A DNA stretch of 8,227 nt from an uncultured archaeon (GCA_937890045.1 CALBXV010000521.1:1-8227), one strand, 5' to 3'; shown: positions 1-7,463, counted from the first letter of the stretch. Notes: generated by a model from the letters alone, not told the origin. Program-made: numbers and translations.

Positions 1-9
1 CTTATAATG
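1..9 (+). promoter_or_regulatory. Possible TATA box of the atpF-led operon
   Basis: The sequence CTTATAATG lies at the left edge, about 25 nt upstream of the atpF ATG at position 30. This is the usual distance between an archaeal TATA box and the transcription start, so the mRNA could begin at or next to the ATG (leaderless). No Shine-Dalgarno-like sequence precedes that ATG, which fits. The BRE would lie at or beyond the window edge and cannot be judged, and AT-rich DNA makes chance TATA matches common. Confidence 0.4.
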
Positions 10-29
10 TATTTTAATTGTTAGATATC

Positions 30-326
30 ATGCAGATTATTGCTATAGGAAATAGAAGTTTTGTGACCGGTTTCCAATTAGCTGGAGTTCTATCTCAAGA
101 AGTTGATACAGCAAATGAAGCATGGAAAATTATTAAAAATACTGTTACTAATTCTCAAATTGGTTTAATATTAGTTAGTGACAATCTTATTGAGCAGTTA
201 AAAGATCAACTTACAAATTTAAGAAGTAAACATCCAATTCCTTTAATTTATGGAGTTCCATCTCCTGGCAGTAAACCTATTAACATGTCATATAGGGATA
301 TGTTAAAACAAATTCTTGGTGTTTAA
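30..326 (+). CDS. atpF: A-type ATP synthase subunit F (central stalk)
   Basis: This 98-residue protein is the small rotor-shaft subunit that binds subunit D in the central stalk. The N-terminus, MQIIAIGNRSFVTGFQLAGV, matches the family pattern of a first beta strand followed by a glycine, then a T-G-F-x-L-A-G-V motif. The Rossmann-like alternation continues with a second hydrophobic strand (IGLILVS, residues 44-50), a strand ending in a Pro-rich turn (PLIYGVPSPGS, 71-81), and a C-terminal helix ending near the last residue (SYRDMLKQILGV). Length is normal for the family, about 100 aa. I chose ATG 30 over an in-frame TTG at 18 because family members begin right at the first beta strand. The stop lies 1 nt before the likely atpE start. 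No cysteine or membrane segment is present. Confidence 0.93.
   Translation: MQIIAIGNRSFVTGFQLAGVLSQEVDTANEAWKIIKNTVTNSQIGLILVSDNLIEQLKDQLTNLRSKHPIPLIYGVPSPGSKPINMSYRDMLKQILGV
318..321 (+). promoter_or_regulatory. Likely ribosome binding site fixing the atpE TTG start
   Basis: GGTG, complementary to part of the archaeal 16S rRNA 3' end (core AGGAGGTGAT), sits 6 nt before TTG 328. It favours TTG 328 over the in-frame alternatives TTG 316 and GTG 319. It lies inside the last codons of atpF, so translation of the two genes is probably coupled. Confidence 0.45.
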
Positions 327-327
327 A

Positions 328-927
328 TTGAGTTCAAAAAAACAAGATATTATTACAACCGTAACCGAAGAAGCAAAAAAAGAAATATTTGCAGAATTTG
401 ATGAAGGTCTAACTCAAGCAAATAATTATATATCTGAAATAAAAAATCAAACACTTGTTGAGATTAAAAAAATAAATGATGGCGCTAATCGCCAATCTGA
501 ATCTGAAAAAAGAAAAATTATTGGAGCTGCTGAAATTAAGAGTAAAAATAATCATCTCCAAATATTAGAAGATACAATTACTCAAATCTTTGATACAGTG
601 TTATCTAAATTTATGAAACATATATCTAAACAAAGATATGAAAAACTGTTAATACGTCTAATAGAAGAAAGCGTTGATGCTTTGAATACTAAAAAAATTA
701 ATATTGCTACTAACAAGCATGATTTAGCATATGTTAAGAGCATAATTCCAAATATTAATAAAAAAAAGAATGTCAATCTTAAACTTATAGACCCTATTGA
801 TTGTGTCGGAGGAATTAAAGCATATTCTGATGACAATTCAACAGTTTTTAATAATACCATTGAAACTCTTTTAAATAGATGGAAACCAATTTTAAGGCAG
901 GATATATCAAATATTATAGGTAAATAA
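328..927 (+). CDS. atpE: A-type ATP synthase subunit E (peripheral stalk)
   Basis: From TTG 328 this encodes 199 residues, typical for the peripheral-stalk subunit E that anchors the catalytic head against rotation. Roughly the first 95 residues are a long charged helix rich in Lys, Glu, Asn and Gln. They include the family pattern of an Arg-Lys-Ile-Ile-x-x-Ala segment ([12 protein letters not shown]) after a run of spaced hydrophobics. The remaining half alternates helices and strands, as in the globular C-terminal domain that contacts subunits A and B (for example [16 protein letters not shown], and [12 protein letters not shown], where the family has a conserved GG turn). No ATG is available near the start, since the first internal Met is about 95 codons in, so a TTG or GTG start is required. 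Alternatives are GTG 319 and TTG 316. The gene ends 2 nt before atpA. The usual partner, subunit H, is not encoded in this window. Confidence 0.9.
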   Translation: MSSKKQDIITTVTEEAKKEIFAEFDEGLTQANNYISEIKNQTLVEIKKINDGANRQSESEKRKIIGAAEIKSKNNHLQILEDTITQIFDTVLSKFMKHISKQRYEKLLIRLIEESVDALNTKKINIATNKHDLAYVKSIIPNINKKKNVNLKLIDPIDCVGGIKAYSDDNSTVFNNTIETLLNRWKPILRQDISNIIGK

Positions 928-929
928 TC

Positions 930-2717
930 ATGGCGGCTAAAGGTAAAATTGTTTGGATAAGTGGACCTGCAGTTAAGGCAGATGGAATGTCCAACGCTCA
1001 AATGTATGAAACAGTTGAAGTTGGAGAAGATAAATTAATTGGTGAAATTATTCGATTAACTGGTGATGTAGCATTTATACAGGTCTATGAAACAACAACT
1101 GGATTGAAACCAGGTGAACCAGTTTTAGGTACTGGCAAACCCTTGTCTGTTTCCTTAGGTCCAGGTATGATTGGTACTATTTATGATGGATTACAAAGAC
1201 CTTTAGATAAAATTGCTACACAAGCTGGAGATTTTATTGAAAGAGGAGTAACTGCACATCCAATACCATTTGATAAAAAATGGGATTTTACTCCTACAGT
1301 AAAGAAAGGTGATAAACTTGAACCGGGAAGTATAATTGGTACTGTACCTGAAACTCCTTTAATTGAACATAAAATTTTGTTGCCACCTGATAGTATTAGT
1401 GGTACAGTTGTTGAAATAAATAAGAGTGGCAAATATACTGCTAAAGAAAATGTTGTAACATTAGAAAAAGATGGAAAAAAAACATCTTTTAATTTATATC
1501 ATAATTGGCCTGTAAGAAAACCTAGACCGCATACACAACGTTTTGATCCTGAAGTACCACTTTTAACAGGGCAAAGAGTAATTGATACATTATTCCCTAT
1601 ATCAAAAGGTGGAACTGGAGCTATACCTGGAGGATTTGGAACTGGAAAAACCGTTACATTACATCAAATTGCTAAATGGTCTGATGCACAAGTTGTTTTA
1701 CATATAGGTTGTGGTGAACGAGGTAATGAAATGACTGAAGTTCTCGTTGAATTTCCTGAATTAATAGATCCCAAGTCTGGTAGACCATTAATGGAAAGAA
1801 CAATGATGATTGCAAATGTAAGTAATATGCCTGTTGCTGCTAGGGAAGCCAGTATTTATACAGGAGTTACTATGGCTGAATATTATAGAGATCAAGGTTA
1901 TGATGTTGTTTTAGTTGCTGATTCAACTAGTAGATGGGCTGAAGCGTTAAGAGAAATTAGTGGTAGATTAGAAGAAATGCCTGCAGAAGAAGGTTATCCA
2001 TCATATTTAGCTTCTCGACTTGCCGAATTCTATGAAAGAGCTGGTATGGTTAATACTTTAGGTTCACCAAATAGAAATGGATCTGTTACATTAATAGGAG
2101 CTGTTTCTCCTTCTGGTGCTGATTTTACTGAACCAGTTACTACTCATACTATACGTTTTATTAGAACATTTTGGGGTCTAGAAACTGCTTTGGCTTATTC
2201 CCGTCATTATCCTGCTATTAATTGGATGACGAGTTATTCCGGATACTTAGAATTTATAGAAAATTGGTGGTCTACGAATGTTGATAAAGAATGGAGTATA
2301 TTAAGAAATCAAGTATATGAAATTTTACAAAGGGAAGATACATTAAAAGAAATTGTTCGTTTGTTAGGACCGGAAGCTCTTCCAGATGAAGAAAAACTGA
2401 TATTAGATGTTGCTAGAATGGAAAAAATTGGATTTTTGCAACAGAATTCATTTGATAAAATTGATACATATACTAGCCCTGAAAAACAAGTAAAATTACT
2501 TAGAATATTTGTTACATTCTATAAAGAAGCGTTAAACTCAATAAGAAACGGCGTCTCAATTAATGATATACGTTCAATGGAAGTTATTAGTCAAATACTT
2601 AGAGCAAAATTTGAAATAAAAAATAATGAATTAGATAAATTAAACAAATTAGAGAATAAAATTATGCAAGATTTTAAAAATATTACTACAATAAATAAGG
2701 AGAGTGAAGGAAATTGA
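930..2717 (+). CDS. atpA: A-type ATP synthase catalytic subunit A
   Basis: This 595-residue protein is the catalytic ATPase subunit of the A1 head, at normal family length. A beta-barrel N-terminal domain (about 1-75) is followed by the non-homologous bulge region characteristic of A/V-type A subunits (about 110-200). The nucleotide-binding domain follows. Its Walker A loop is GGFGTGKT at 234-241 (K240, T241), the G-E-R motif carrying the catalytic Glu is at 262-264, and a Walker B-type strand runs into [12 protein letters not shown] (325-342). [11 protein letters not shown] lies at 393-403. The helical C-terminal domain contains [20 protein letters not shown] (467-486). The start is ATG 930, with a weak AGGT at 918-921 upstream. 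The stop overlaps the atpB start by 4 nt. The P-loop has Gly where most A subunits have Pro (GPFGSGKT). Confidence 0.98.
   Translation: MAAKGKIVWISGPAVKADGMSNAQMYETVEVGEDKLIGEIIRLTGDVAFIQVYETTTGLKPGEPVLGTGKPLSVSLGPGMIGTIYDGLQRPLDKIATQAGDFIERGVTAHPIPFDKKWDFTPTVKKGDKLEPGSIIGTVPETPLIEHKILLPPDSISGTVVEINKSGKYTAKENVVTLEKDGKKTSFNLYHNWPVRKPRPHTQRFDPEVPLLTGQRVIDTLFPISKGGTGAIPGGFGTGKTVTLHQIAKWSDAQVVLHIGCGERGNEMTEVLVEFPELIDPKSGRPLMERTMMIANVSNMPVAAREASIYTGVTMAEYYRDQGYDVVLVADSTSRWAEALREISGRLEEMPAEEGYPSYLASRLAEFYERAGMVNTLGSPNRNGSVTLIGAVSPSGADFTEPVTTHTIRFIRTFWGLETALAYSRHYPAINWMTSYSGYLEFIENWWSTNVDKEWSILRNQVYEILQREDTLKEIVRLLGPEALPDEEKLILDVARMEKIGFLQQNSFDKIDTYTSPEKQVKLLRIFVTFYKEALNSIRNGVSINDIRSMEVISQILRAKFEIKNNELDKLNKLENKIMQDFKNITTINKESEGN
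2697..2710 (+). promoter_or_regulatory. Double Shine-Dalgarno-like site deciding the atpB TTG start
   Basis: AAGGAG (2697-2702) and TGAAGG (2705-2710) both lie at the end of atpA, within 11 and 3 nt of TTG 2714. The first has near-ideal spacing. In the atpB frame a TGA at 2705-2707 closes the reading frame upstream, so TTG 2714 is the only start that keeps the conserved N-terminal residues. Confidence 0.65.
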
Positions 2718-4111
2718 CCAGAAATCCAACTTCCGGTATTGAATATACAAAAATTGCTGAGATTAAAGGACCTATAATAGTTGTTGACGGTGCAACTACT
2801 GTATCTTTTGATGAACTTGTAGAAATTGAAGGTGTAGAAGGAGGAAAAAGATTAGGTAGAGTATTAGAAGTTGGTGGAGGTAAAGCTGTAGTTCAAGTTT
2901 TCGAAGGTACAACTGGATTATCTGTTGGTGGAACTAAAGCCCGATTCTTAGGCAAACCAATGGAAATTGCTTTGTCTAACGAGTTATTAGGACGATCTTT
3001 TGATGGTTTAGGAAGACCAATTGATGGATTACCTGAACCTGTTGGATCAGATTTTAAAGATGTTAATGGGGTTCCAATAAATCCTGAAAGACGAGATTAT
3101 CCAACAGATTTTATTCAAACTGGGGTATCAGTTATTGATGGAATGTTAACACTTGTCAGAGGTCAAAAATTACCAATTTTTTCTGGAGCAGGCATGCCTC
3201 ATAATATGTTAGCAGCTCAAATTGCTAGACAGGCAACAACTTTAGGTGAAGCAGAAGAATTTGCAGTTGTATTTGCTGCTGTAGGGGTGCAAAGTGGTGA
3301 AGCTACTTTCTTTAGAAAAACTTTAGAAGAAAGTGGAGCTATTAAACGTAGTGTTTTATTTTTAAATTTAGCTGATGATCCTGCTATAGAACGAATTATA
3401 ACTCCAAGAGTTGCTTTAACTGTATCAGAATATTTAGCTTTTGAGTTAGATATGCATGTATTAACAATTATTACTGATATTACTAATTACTGTGAAGCAT
3501 TAAGAGAAATTAGCGCTGCAAGAGAAGAAGTTCCAGGAAGAAAAGGTTATCCAGGTTATTTATATACTGATTTAGCTGCTAATTATGAACGTGCTGGTAG
3601 AATTAAAGGTAAAAAAGGCAGTGTTACACAAATGCCTATTTTATCTATGCCTAGTGATGATATTACACATCCGATTGCTGATCTAACTGGTTATATAACT
3701 GAAGGTCAAATCGTTCTTGGGAGAGATTTATTTAGAAAAGATGTTTACCCACCAGTCGGAGTATTAATGAGCCTTAGTAGATTAATGAAAGATGGTGTTG
3801 GTGAAGGTTTAACCCGTGCTGATCATATGGATGTTAGTAATCAATTATATGATGCTTATTCTCGAGCTCAAGAATTACGTGCTTTAGCTGAAATAGTCGG
3901 TAAAAGTGGTTTAACTGGTGTTGATCTTGAATATCTAAAATTTGGTGATACTTTTGAGAATAAATTTCTTAAACAACGATATGACGAAAATCGTAAATTA
4001 GAACAAACATTGAGTTTAGCATGGGAATGCTTATCACAGTTACCAGAAAGCGAATTAACTAAAATTAAATCTGAATCTATTAAAAAATATTATATAAAAA
4101 AAAGTGAATAA
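2714..4111 (+). CDS. atpB: A-type ATP synthase regulatory subunit B
   Basis: This 465-residue subunit alternates with A in the hexameric head and forms the non-catalytic nucleotide sites. It has a beta-barrel N-terminus ([20 protein letters not shown], residues 7-26) and then a RecA-like domain. The P-loop position is degenerate: SGAGMPHN at 157-164 replaces GxxxxGKT, as expected for B rather than A. Other family landmarks are [20 protein letters not shown] (259-278), YERAGR (291-296) and [20 protein letters not shown] (311-330). SLSRLMKDG (353-361) contains R356, which by family knowledge corresponds to the arginine finger reaching into the catalytic site of A. The start is TTG at a TTGA overlap with the atpA stop, preceded by strong SD-like sequences. 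The gene ends 3 nt before atpD. Confidence 0.98.
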   Translation: MTRNPTSGIEYTKIAEIKGPIIVVDGATTVSFDELVEIEGVEGGKRLGRVLEVGGGKAVVQVFEGTTGLSVGGTKARFLGKPMEIALSNELLGRSFDGLGRPIDGLPEPVGSDFKDVNGVPINPERRDYPTDFIQTGVSVIDGMLTLVRGQKLPIFSGAGMPHNMLAAQIARQATTLGEAEEFAVVFAAVGVQSGEATFFRKTLEESGAIKRSVLFLNLADDPAIERIITPRVALTVSEYLAFELDMHVLTIITDITNYCEALREISAAREEVPGRKGYPGYLYTDLAANYERAGRIKGKKGSVTQMPILSMPSDDITHPIADLTGYITEGQIVLGRDLFRKDVYPPVGVLMSLSRLMKDGVGEGLTRADHMDVSNQLYDAYSRAQELRALAEIVGKSGLTGVDLEYLKFGDTFENKFLKQRYDENRKLEQTLSLAWECLSQLPESELTKIKSESIKKYYIKKSE

Positions 4112-4114
4112 TTA

Positions 4115-4750
4115 ATGAGTTTTACTAAAAAAGTATTACCTACTAAAATTGAACTAATTAGATTAAAACGTAGTTTAAAAGCTTCAAAAACTATAAAGAA
4201 ACTTTTAGAAGATAAACGTGACGTTCTTTTACGAAGACTTGATGAAATAATAAATGAAGCTACTAATGCTAGAGAAGAAACTTTTAAACCAATTTCAGAT
4301 GCTTATGTTGCTTTGTATGATGCTTATATGAAATCTGGTTCACTTAAAACTGAATCTACTGCCTCTACAACTCCCGTTACAATTAATATTGATGTTAATG
4401 TGAAAAGAGTTGTTGATGTAGATATTCCAACAATTACAATTGATTCTAAAGATGTAGGATTAACATATGGATTTGTTGATACAAGTGCTGACCTTGATTA
4501 TGCTACAAAAATGATGAGATTAGCTTTACCTACTATAACTAAAGCAGCTGAACTTGAAAATTCTATTTTTAGATTGGCAGGAGAGCTAGAAAAAACTCAA
4601 AGAATAATTAATGCTTTAGAATATATTATCGTTCCTGGGTATATTGATTCTATTAAATATATAACAGCTACACTTGAAGAACGAGAAAGAGAAGATTTTG
4701 TTAAACTTAAACATGTAAAAAAAATTATTGAAGCGAGGCAGGAGATATAG
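4115..4750 (+). CDS. atpD: A-type ATP synthase subunit D (central stalk)
   Basis: This 211-residue subunit is the main rotor shaft, the counterpart of F-type gamma. The N-terminal helix carries the family signature PTKIELIRLKRSLK (residues 9-22), followed by a Lys/Arg-rich stretch up to about residue 60. The middle section (about 75-130) is beta-rich and includes VNVKRVVDVDIPTITID. The C-terminal helix carries TQRIINALEY (161-170), then P174 and LEEREREDF (187-195), again the typical D pattern. The two terminal helices would pair as the antiparallel coiled coil that penetrates the A3B3 head. Start ATG 4115 has a weak GTGA 7 nt upstream. The gene is followed after 2 nt by a small ORF whose SD lies inside the atpD 3' end. 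Confidence 0.95.
   Translation: MSFTKKVLPTKIELIRLKRSLKASKTIKKLLEDKRDVLLRRLDEIINEATNAREETFKPISDAYVALYDAYMKSGSLKTESTASTTPVTINIDVNVKRVVDVDIPTITIDSKDVGLTYGFVDTSADLDYATKMMRLALPTITKAAELENSIFRLAGELEKTQRIINALEYIIVPGYIDSIKYITATLEEREREDFVKLKHVKKIIEARQEI
4740..4746 (+). promoter_or_regulatory. Strong ribosome binding site for the 46-aa ORF
   Basis: AGGAGAT, a good match to the archaeal Shine-Dalgarno core, lies in the last codons of atpD, 6 nt before ATG 4753. It is among the best SD matches in the window. It has no other gene to serve, since atpK starts almost 190 nt further on, so it is the main evidence that the small ORF is translated. Confidence 0.7.
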
Positions 4751-4752
4751 TT

Positions 4753-4893
4753 ATGGATATAGATCGTAAAATTAACAAAATTTTTGATGAAGTTAATAAA
4801 AAAATTAAAGATAATTTTGAATTACAAAAAAATGATTTAAGTACTGATGTAGATAAAATTAATAAAATTACTAAGCAGAAAGTAAATAATTGA
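4753..4893 (+). CDS. Small charged coiled-coil-like protein in the ATP synthase operon (46 aa)
   Basis: I do not recognise this protein. It encodes 46 residues, starting MDIDRKINKIFDEVNKKIKD and ending KQKVNN, rich in Lys, Asp, Asn and Ile, with no Cys, Trp or Pro and no membrane segment. Hydrophobic residues fall at 3, 7, 10, 14, 18, 22, 29, 33 and 36, a 3-4 spacing that suggests one amphipathic helix able to form a coiled coil. It starts 2 nt after the atpD stop and has a strong SD, so it is probably co-translated with the ATP synthase. The cluster shows no subunit H, the roughly 100-aa helical partner of E in the peripheral stalk. This protein could be a short or diverged stalk partner, an assembly factor or a regulator. 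That role is inference, since it is only about half the length of a usual H subunit. Confidence 0.7.
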   Translation: MDIDRKINKIFDEVNKKIKDNFELQKNDLSTDVDKINKITKQKVNN

Positions 4894-4898
4894 AATTA

Positions 4899-4918
4899 AC
4901 TATAAAGGTTTATAAATA
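4899..4918 (+). promoter_or_regulatory. Possible internal promoter for atpK
   Basis: Two TATA-like elements sit in the gap before atpK: TATAAA at 4901-4906 and TTTATAAATA at 4909-4918. The first is about 25 nt from ATG 4928 and could give a leaderless mRNA. The second predicts transcription starting near 4938-4942, which would favour a start further downstream. This gap breaks the tight gene packing seen up to 4893, which supports a separate promoter, although local AT-richness lowers the weight of either match. Confidence 0.5.
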
Positions 4919-4927
4919 TTAATTTTG

Positions 4928-5293
4928 ATGATTTATTTGTTAGAATTGAATAATAAATTAATTTTCAACCCAATGATGTTGTTACTAGTAATTTCTATTA
5001 TTAGTGTTATGTTAGCTCCAATTCCAGTATTTGGTGCATCTGAATCTGCAAGTTTAGAAAGTAGTGGTGGCTTTTTCCCTAATGATCCAGAAGCTGCTAA
5101 AGTTATCGCTGCTGGTCTAGCATTTGGAATGGGCTCTATAGCTGCTGGATTTGCTGTAGGTAAAGCTGGAGCTGCTGGTATGGCTGCTGTTGCTGAAAGA
5201 CCAGAGACTAAAACAACTGCTATTATTATAACTGCTTTAGGTGAAGCATTAGCAATATATGCTTTAGTTATTGCATTATTATTAGTTGGCTGA
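4928..5293 (+). CDS. atpK: A-type ATP synthase proteolipid subunit K (c ring) with N-terminal leader
   Basis: This is the rotor-ring c subunit, which carries ions through the membrane. Counted from ATG 4928 it has 121 residues. A hydrophobic leader at 16-36 ends in a signal-peptidase-like VFG-A site, followed by a polar Ser/Glu stretch (ASESASLESS) and PNDPEAAK. Helix 1 (about 57-79) is Gly/Ala-rich, the cytoplasmic loop contains AERPE (89-93), and helix 2 (about 98-120) carries the ion-binding Glu106 within LGEALAIYALVIALL. It has one hairpin only, unlike the doubled eukaryotic-type subunit. Helix 1 has no Gln, one of the usual Na+ ligands, so proton coupling is more likely (inference). The start is uncertain: ATG 4928, TTG 4946 or ATG 4973 are all in frame, and none has a clear SD. 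Confidence 0.93.
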   Translation: MIYLLELNNKLIFNPMMLLLVISIISVMLAPIPVFGASESASLESSGGFFPNDPEAAKVIAAGLAFGMGSIAAGFAVGKAGAAGMAAVAERPETKTTAIIITALGEALAIYALVIALLLVG

Positions 5294-5314
5294 TTAACTT
5301 TTATCGTTGATATT

Positions 5315-5349
5315 GATATGAGGAGTAGAAATTTCCCATTCCTCATATC
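5315..5349 (+). terminator. Perfect 10-bp inverted repeat between atpK and atpI (terminator, attenuator or processing hairpin)
   Basis: GATATGAGGA (5315-5324) and TCCTCATATC (5340-5349) are exact reverse complements. A G-U and a T-A pair (5325-5339 and 5326-5338) extend the stem to 12, with an 11-nt loop. It starts 21 nt after the atpK stop and is followed by a T-rich run (TAATTTTCTTCC). That arrangement would suit partial termination or protection of an atpK mRNA 3' end. Archaeal termination depends mainly on U tracts, so a processing or stability role is equally possible. An operator for a dimeric regulator of atpI is another option. Confidence 0.55.
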
Positions 5350-5368
5350 TAATTTTCTTCCATCTCAA

Positions 5369-5377
5369 TTTATATTA
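5369..5377 (+). promoter_or_regulatory. Weak candidate TATA box for atpI
   Basis: TTTATATTA is centred about 20 nt before the atpI ATG, a little short for a leaderless archaeal start. It lies just downstream of the inverted repeat. The atpI start lacks a clear SD (only TGAG in ctgagaaaaa), which fits a leaderless or very short leader mRNA. The match could easily be chance in AT-rich sequence. Confidence 0.25.
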
Positions 5378-5392
5378 TCTAACTGAGAAAAA

Positions 5393-7432
5393 ATGACTGT
5401 TGCTAAGTTATCACATGCTACTATCATATTCCCAAGAAGTCATTTATCTTCTGTAGCAAAGCAATTATCCGAATTTGATTGGTTTCATTATATTAATCCA
5501 GAAGTTCGTGATTTAGACCCTGTTGTAAATGAAACTCGTAATAAAGCATTCAAATTATATGTTGATCTTAAGGAAATCATTGAATCTTTAGCTATACCAA
5601 TTGAACCAGGAATTATGGATATGTTATTTCATGGTTATGATATTAAAACTGAAGAATATACTATACATGATTGGAACCATTTTATTAATAAACTTGAAAC
5701 TGATTCTAGTTCATTAGTAGTAAATCTACGGAATTTATTAGATAAAAAAAATACTATTACTAAACAATTAGCTGATACAATTACTTTAGAATCTACTCAT
5801 AGATTACTTTCTCATATGTCCATTAATTTAGAAAATATTGAAAAATTTAAACGTATATTTGCAGTTTTTGCTGTAGTATCAAATAAAGATTTACCAGAAC
5901 TTACTAATAGTTTATCAAATGATCTATTGGTCAGTTCTCCAATTACCAATTCTCAAAGTGCTGTTTTAATAGCAAGTACTAAATTAGATGCTGATAGAAT
6001 CGACAAAGTTCTTCGAAGTTTTGAAATTAAATCATTTACAATTCCTGCAGAATATCCAGCAAATCCTAAAGAAGCTTATAGTTTGATACAAAATAAGATA
6101 TCTGAATTAGAAAAAATTCAACATGATCTTCAAGACCAAATTAATGATATAATTACCAATTCCAAACATCAACTTCTTGCATTACATGAAGCTTCATTAA
6201 CAGCTTATCAAATATTAGATAAACTAAGTCGTGTAGGTCAATTTAAACGATTTGCTATTGTTAAGGGGTATATTGTAAGTGATTTTCTCACTCAATTTAA
6301 AGATAAATTCGGTAATTATATTATATTAATTAATAAAGCTAATCATCATACACATGATAATATTCCCACGCTTTTAAAGAATAAAGGAATTGCTAAAGCG
6401 TTTAATAATATAACCTTAAATCAAGGTCCGCCAAAATATGGAGAAATTGACCCAACTCCAATTACTTCTCTTATATTTCCTATTTTCTTTGGAATTATGT
6501 TTGCAGATCTAGGTCATGGACTAGTATTATTTGGATTTAGTGCATTTTTGTATAAAAGAGGTAATGATTCATTAAAACAATGGGCAACAATTTTTATGTT
6601 AACTGGTATTTCAGCATCAATTGCTGGTATAATGATAGGTGAAGTATTTGGTTTTAGTACAAAAGCTTTACTTCCATTTTTAGGACAATTTGAATTACTA
6701 CATGTTGTAGACCATCACCACCATCAACTAAATCTTGATTCTATTATGACATTACTCACATTTTCGTGGATGATTGGAATATTACATATTGGAACTGGTT
6801 TATTTCTGGGAGTATTAAATGGAATTAAAGAAAATGAATTTGTTGAAGTAATAGTTGAAAGACTTCCAACATTTTTACTTTATTTCTTTGGAGTAATCTT
6901 TGGTTTGGCTTTTATAGGAGCAGGATTAAATTTTGGGAATATGTTAACTGATACTCAACCATTACCTTTACTTCCTTTCATTAATAATACTCAAGCTACA
7001 TTACTCTCCTTATCAATTGTATTACCAGTAATATTTATTCTAATGTTTGGTAAATCTGTAGCAATTAAAATGGGTAAATTACCTGGAGAAGATTTTGGTG
7101 AGTCTCTAATGGTTAATCCAATCGAAACATTATTTGAAAAACTTCCTGGATTTCTTTCTAACACTATTAGTTACGGGAGATTAGGCGTCCTTTTAGTTGT
7201 TCATGCAGCATTAATGATTGCAACAAATGCAGCTTTAAATCTTGGAGTTGCTGGATTGGTACTTGCAATAATTTGTAATATTTTAATTATTTTAATGGAA
7301 GGTCTAATTGTTTACATTCAAACTATTAGGCTTCATTTATATGAATGGTTTACCAAATTTTATGATGGTTCAGGTACACTTTTTAGAAAAATTAATCCTG
7401 AAACTAAAAGAATAAAAATAAATTGGAAATAA
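5393..7432 (+). CDS. atpI: A-type ATP synthase membrane stator subunit I (subunit a homologue)
   Basis: This 679-residue protein is the membrane stator that forms the ion path against the c ring. Residues 1 to about 350 are the cytoplasmic arm to which peripheral stalks attach, including a helical stretch near 230-275. The membrane half has about eight helices: roughly 355-371, 373-388, 397-420, 451-473, 492-512, 535-553, 584-610 and 613-648. FPIFFGIMFADLGHG (362-376) is the conserved entry to the first pair. The essential Arg is R596 in SYGRLGVLL, with H604 one turn on. E636 (LMEG) and R646 (IRLH) correspond to the conserved acidic and basic residues of the last helix in V-type subunit a (family knowledge). 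A histidine run, H441-H444 plus H437, lies in the predicted outer loop. ATG 5393 is the first in-frame start at the conserved N-terminus. Confidence 0.96.
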   Translation: MTVAKLSHATIIFPRSHLSSVAKQLSEFDWFHYINPEVRDLDPVVNETRNKAFKLYVDLKEIIESLAIPIEPGIMDMLFHGYDIKTEEYTIHDWNHFINKLETDSSSLVVNLRNLLDKKNTITKQLADTITLESTHRLLSHMSINLENIEKFKRIFAVFAVVSNKDLPELTNSLSNDLLVSSPITNSQSAVLIASTKLDADRIDKVLRSFEIKSFTIPAEYPANPKEAYSLIQNKISELEKIQHDLQDQINDIITNSKHQLLALHEASLTAYQILDKLSRVGQFKRFAIVKGYIVSDFLTQFKDKFGNYIILINKANHHTHDNIPTLLKNKGIAKAFNNITLNQGPPKYGEIDPTPITSLIFPIFFGIMFADLGHGLVLFGFSAFLYKRGNDSLKQWATIFMLTGISASIAGIMIGEVFGFSTKALLPFLGQFELLHVVDHHHHQLNLDSIMTLLTFSWMIGILHIGTGLFLGVLNGIKENEFVEVIVERLPTFLLYFFGVIFGLAFIGAGLNFGNMLTDTQPLPLLPFINNTQATLLSLSIVLPVIFILMFGKSVAIKMGKLPGEDFGESLMVNPIETLFEKLPGFLSNTISYGRLGVLLVVHAALMIATNAALNLGVAGLVLAIICNILIILMEGLIVYIQTIRLHLYEWFTKFYDGSGTLFRKINPETKRIKINWK

Positions 7433-7463
7433 ATAAAAATTATTAAATTAAATTTAATTTTTT
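7433..7463. terminator. Likely bidirectional termination zone between atpI and atpC
   Basis: The two genes converge with 10 nt between stop codons. The plus strand has a T6 run at 7458-7463, and the minus strand has a T5 run just after the atpC stop (plus-strand A run at 7435-7439). A perfect 16-bp palindrome, AAATTAAATTTAATTT at 7445-7460, overlaps the last atpC codons. It is purely A/T, so its hairpin would be weak. T runs on both strands are consistent with archaeal U-tract termination in each direction. Confidence 0.5.

Noticed and set aside
582..1432. Minus-strand open frames opposite atpE and the 5' part of atpA.
   Set aside because: They are shadows of strongly recognised plus-strand genes and have no independent coding signal.
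4933..5346. A 137-codon minus-strand open frame opposite atpK.
   Set aside because: It mirrors the Gly/Ala-rich c-subunit codons, has no SD or promoter evidence, and its Ala/Ile/Pro-rich product resembles no family.
5318..5386. A 22-codon plus-strand ORF across the inverted repeat (starts MRSRNFPFLI), possibly a leader peptide for atpI.
   Set aside because: It has no SD, no recognisable pattern and lies mostly within the stem-loop and T-rich sequence. Chance ORFs of this size are common. Conservation would be needed to revive it.
930..7432. Possibility that this is the horizontally spread V-type-like ATPase described in some acidophilic or deep-sea Thaumarchaeota.
   Set aside because: Subunit wording and cluster composition look like the native A-type, with no sign of compositional difference from the surrounding sequence. 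A phylogeny of AtpA and AtpB would settle it.
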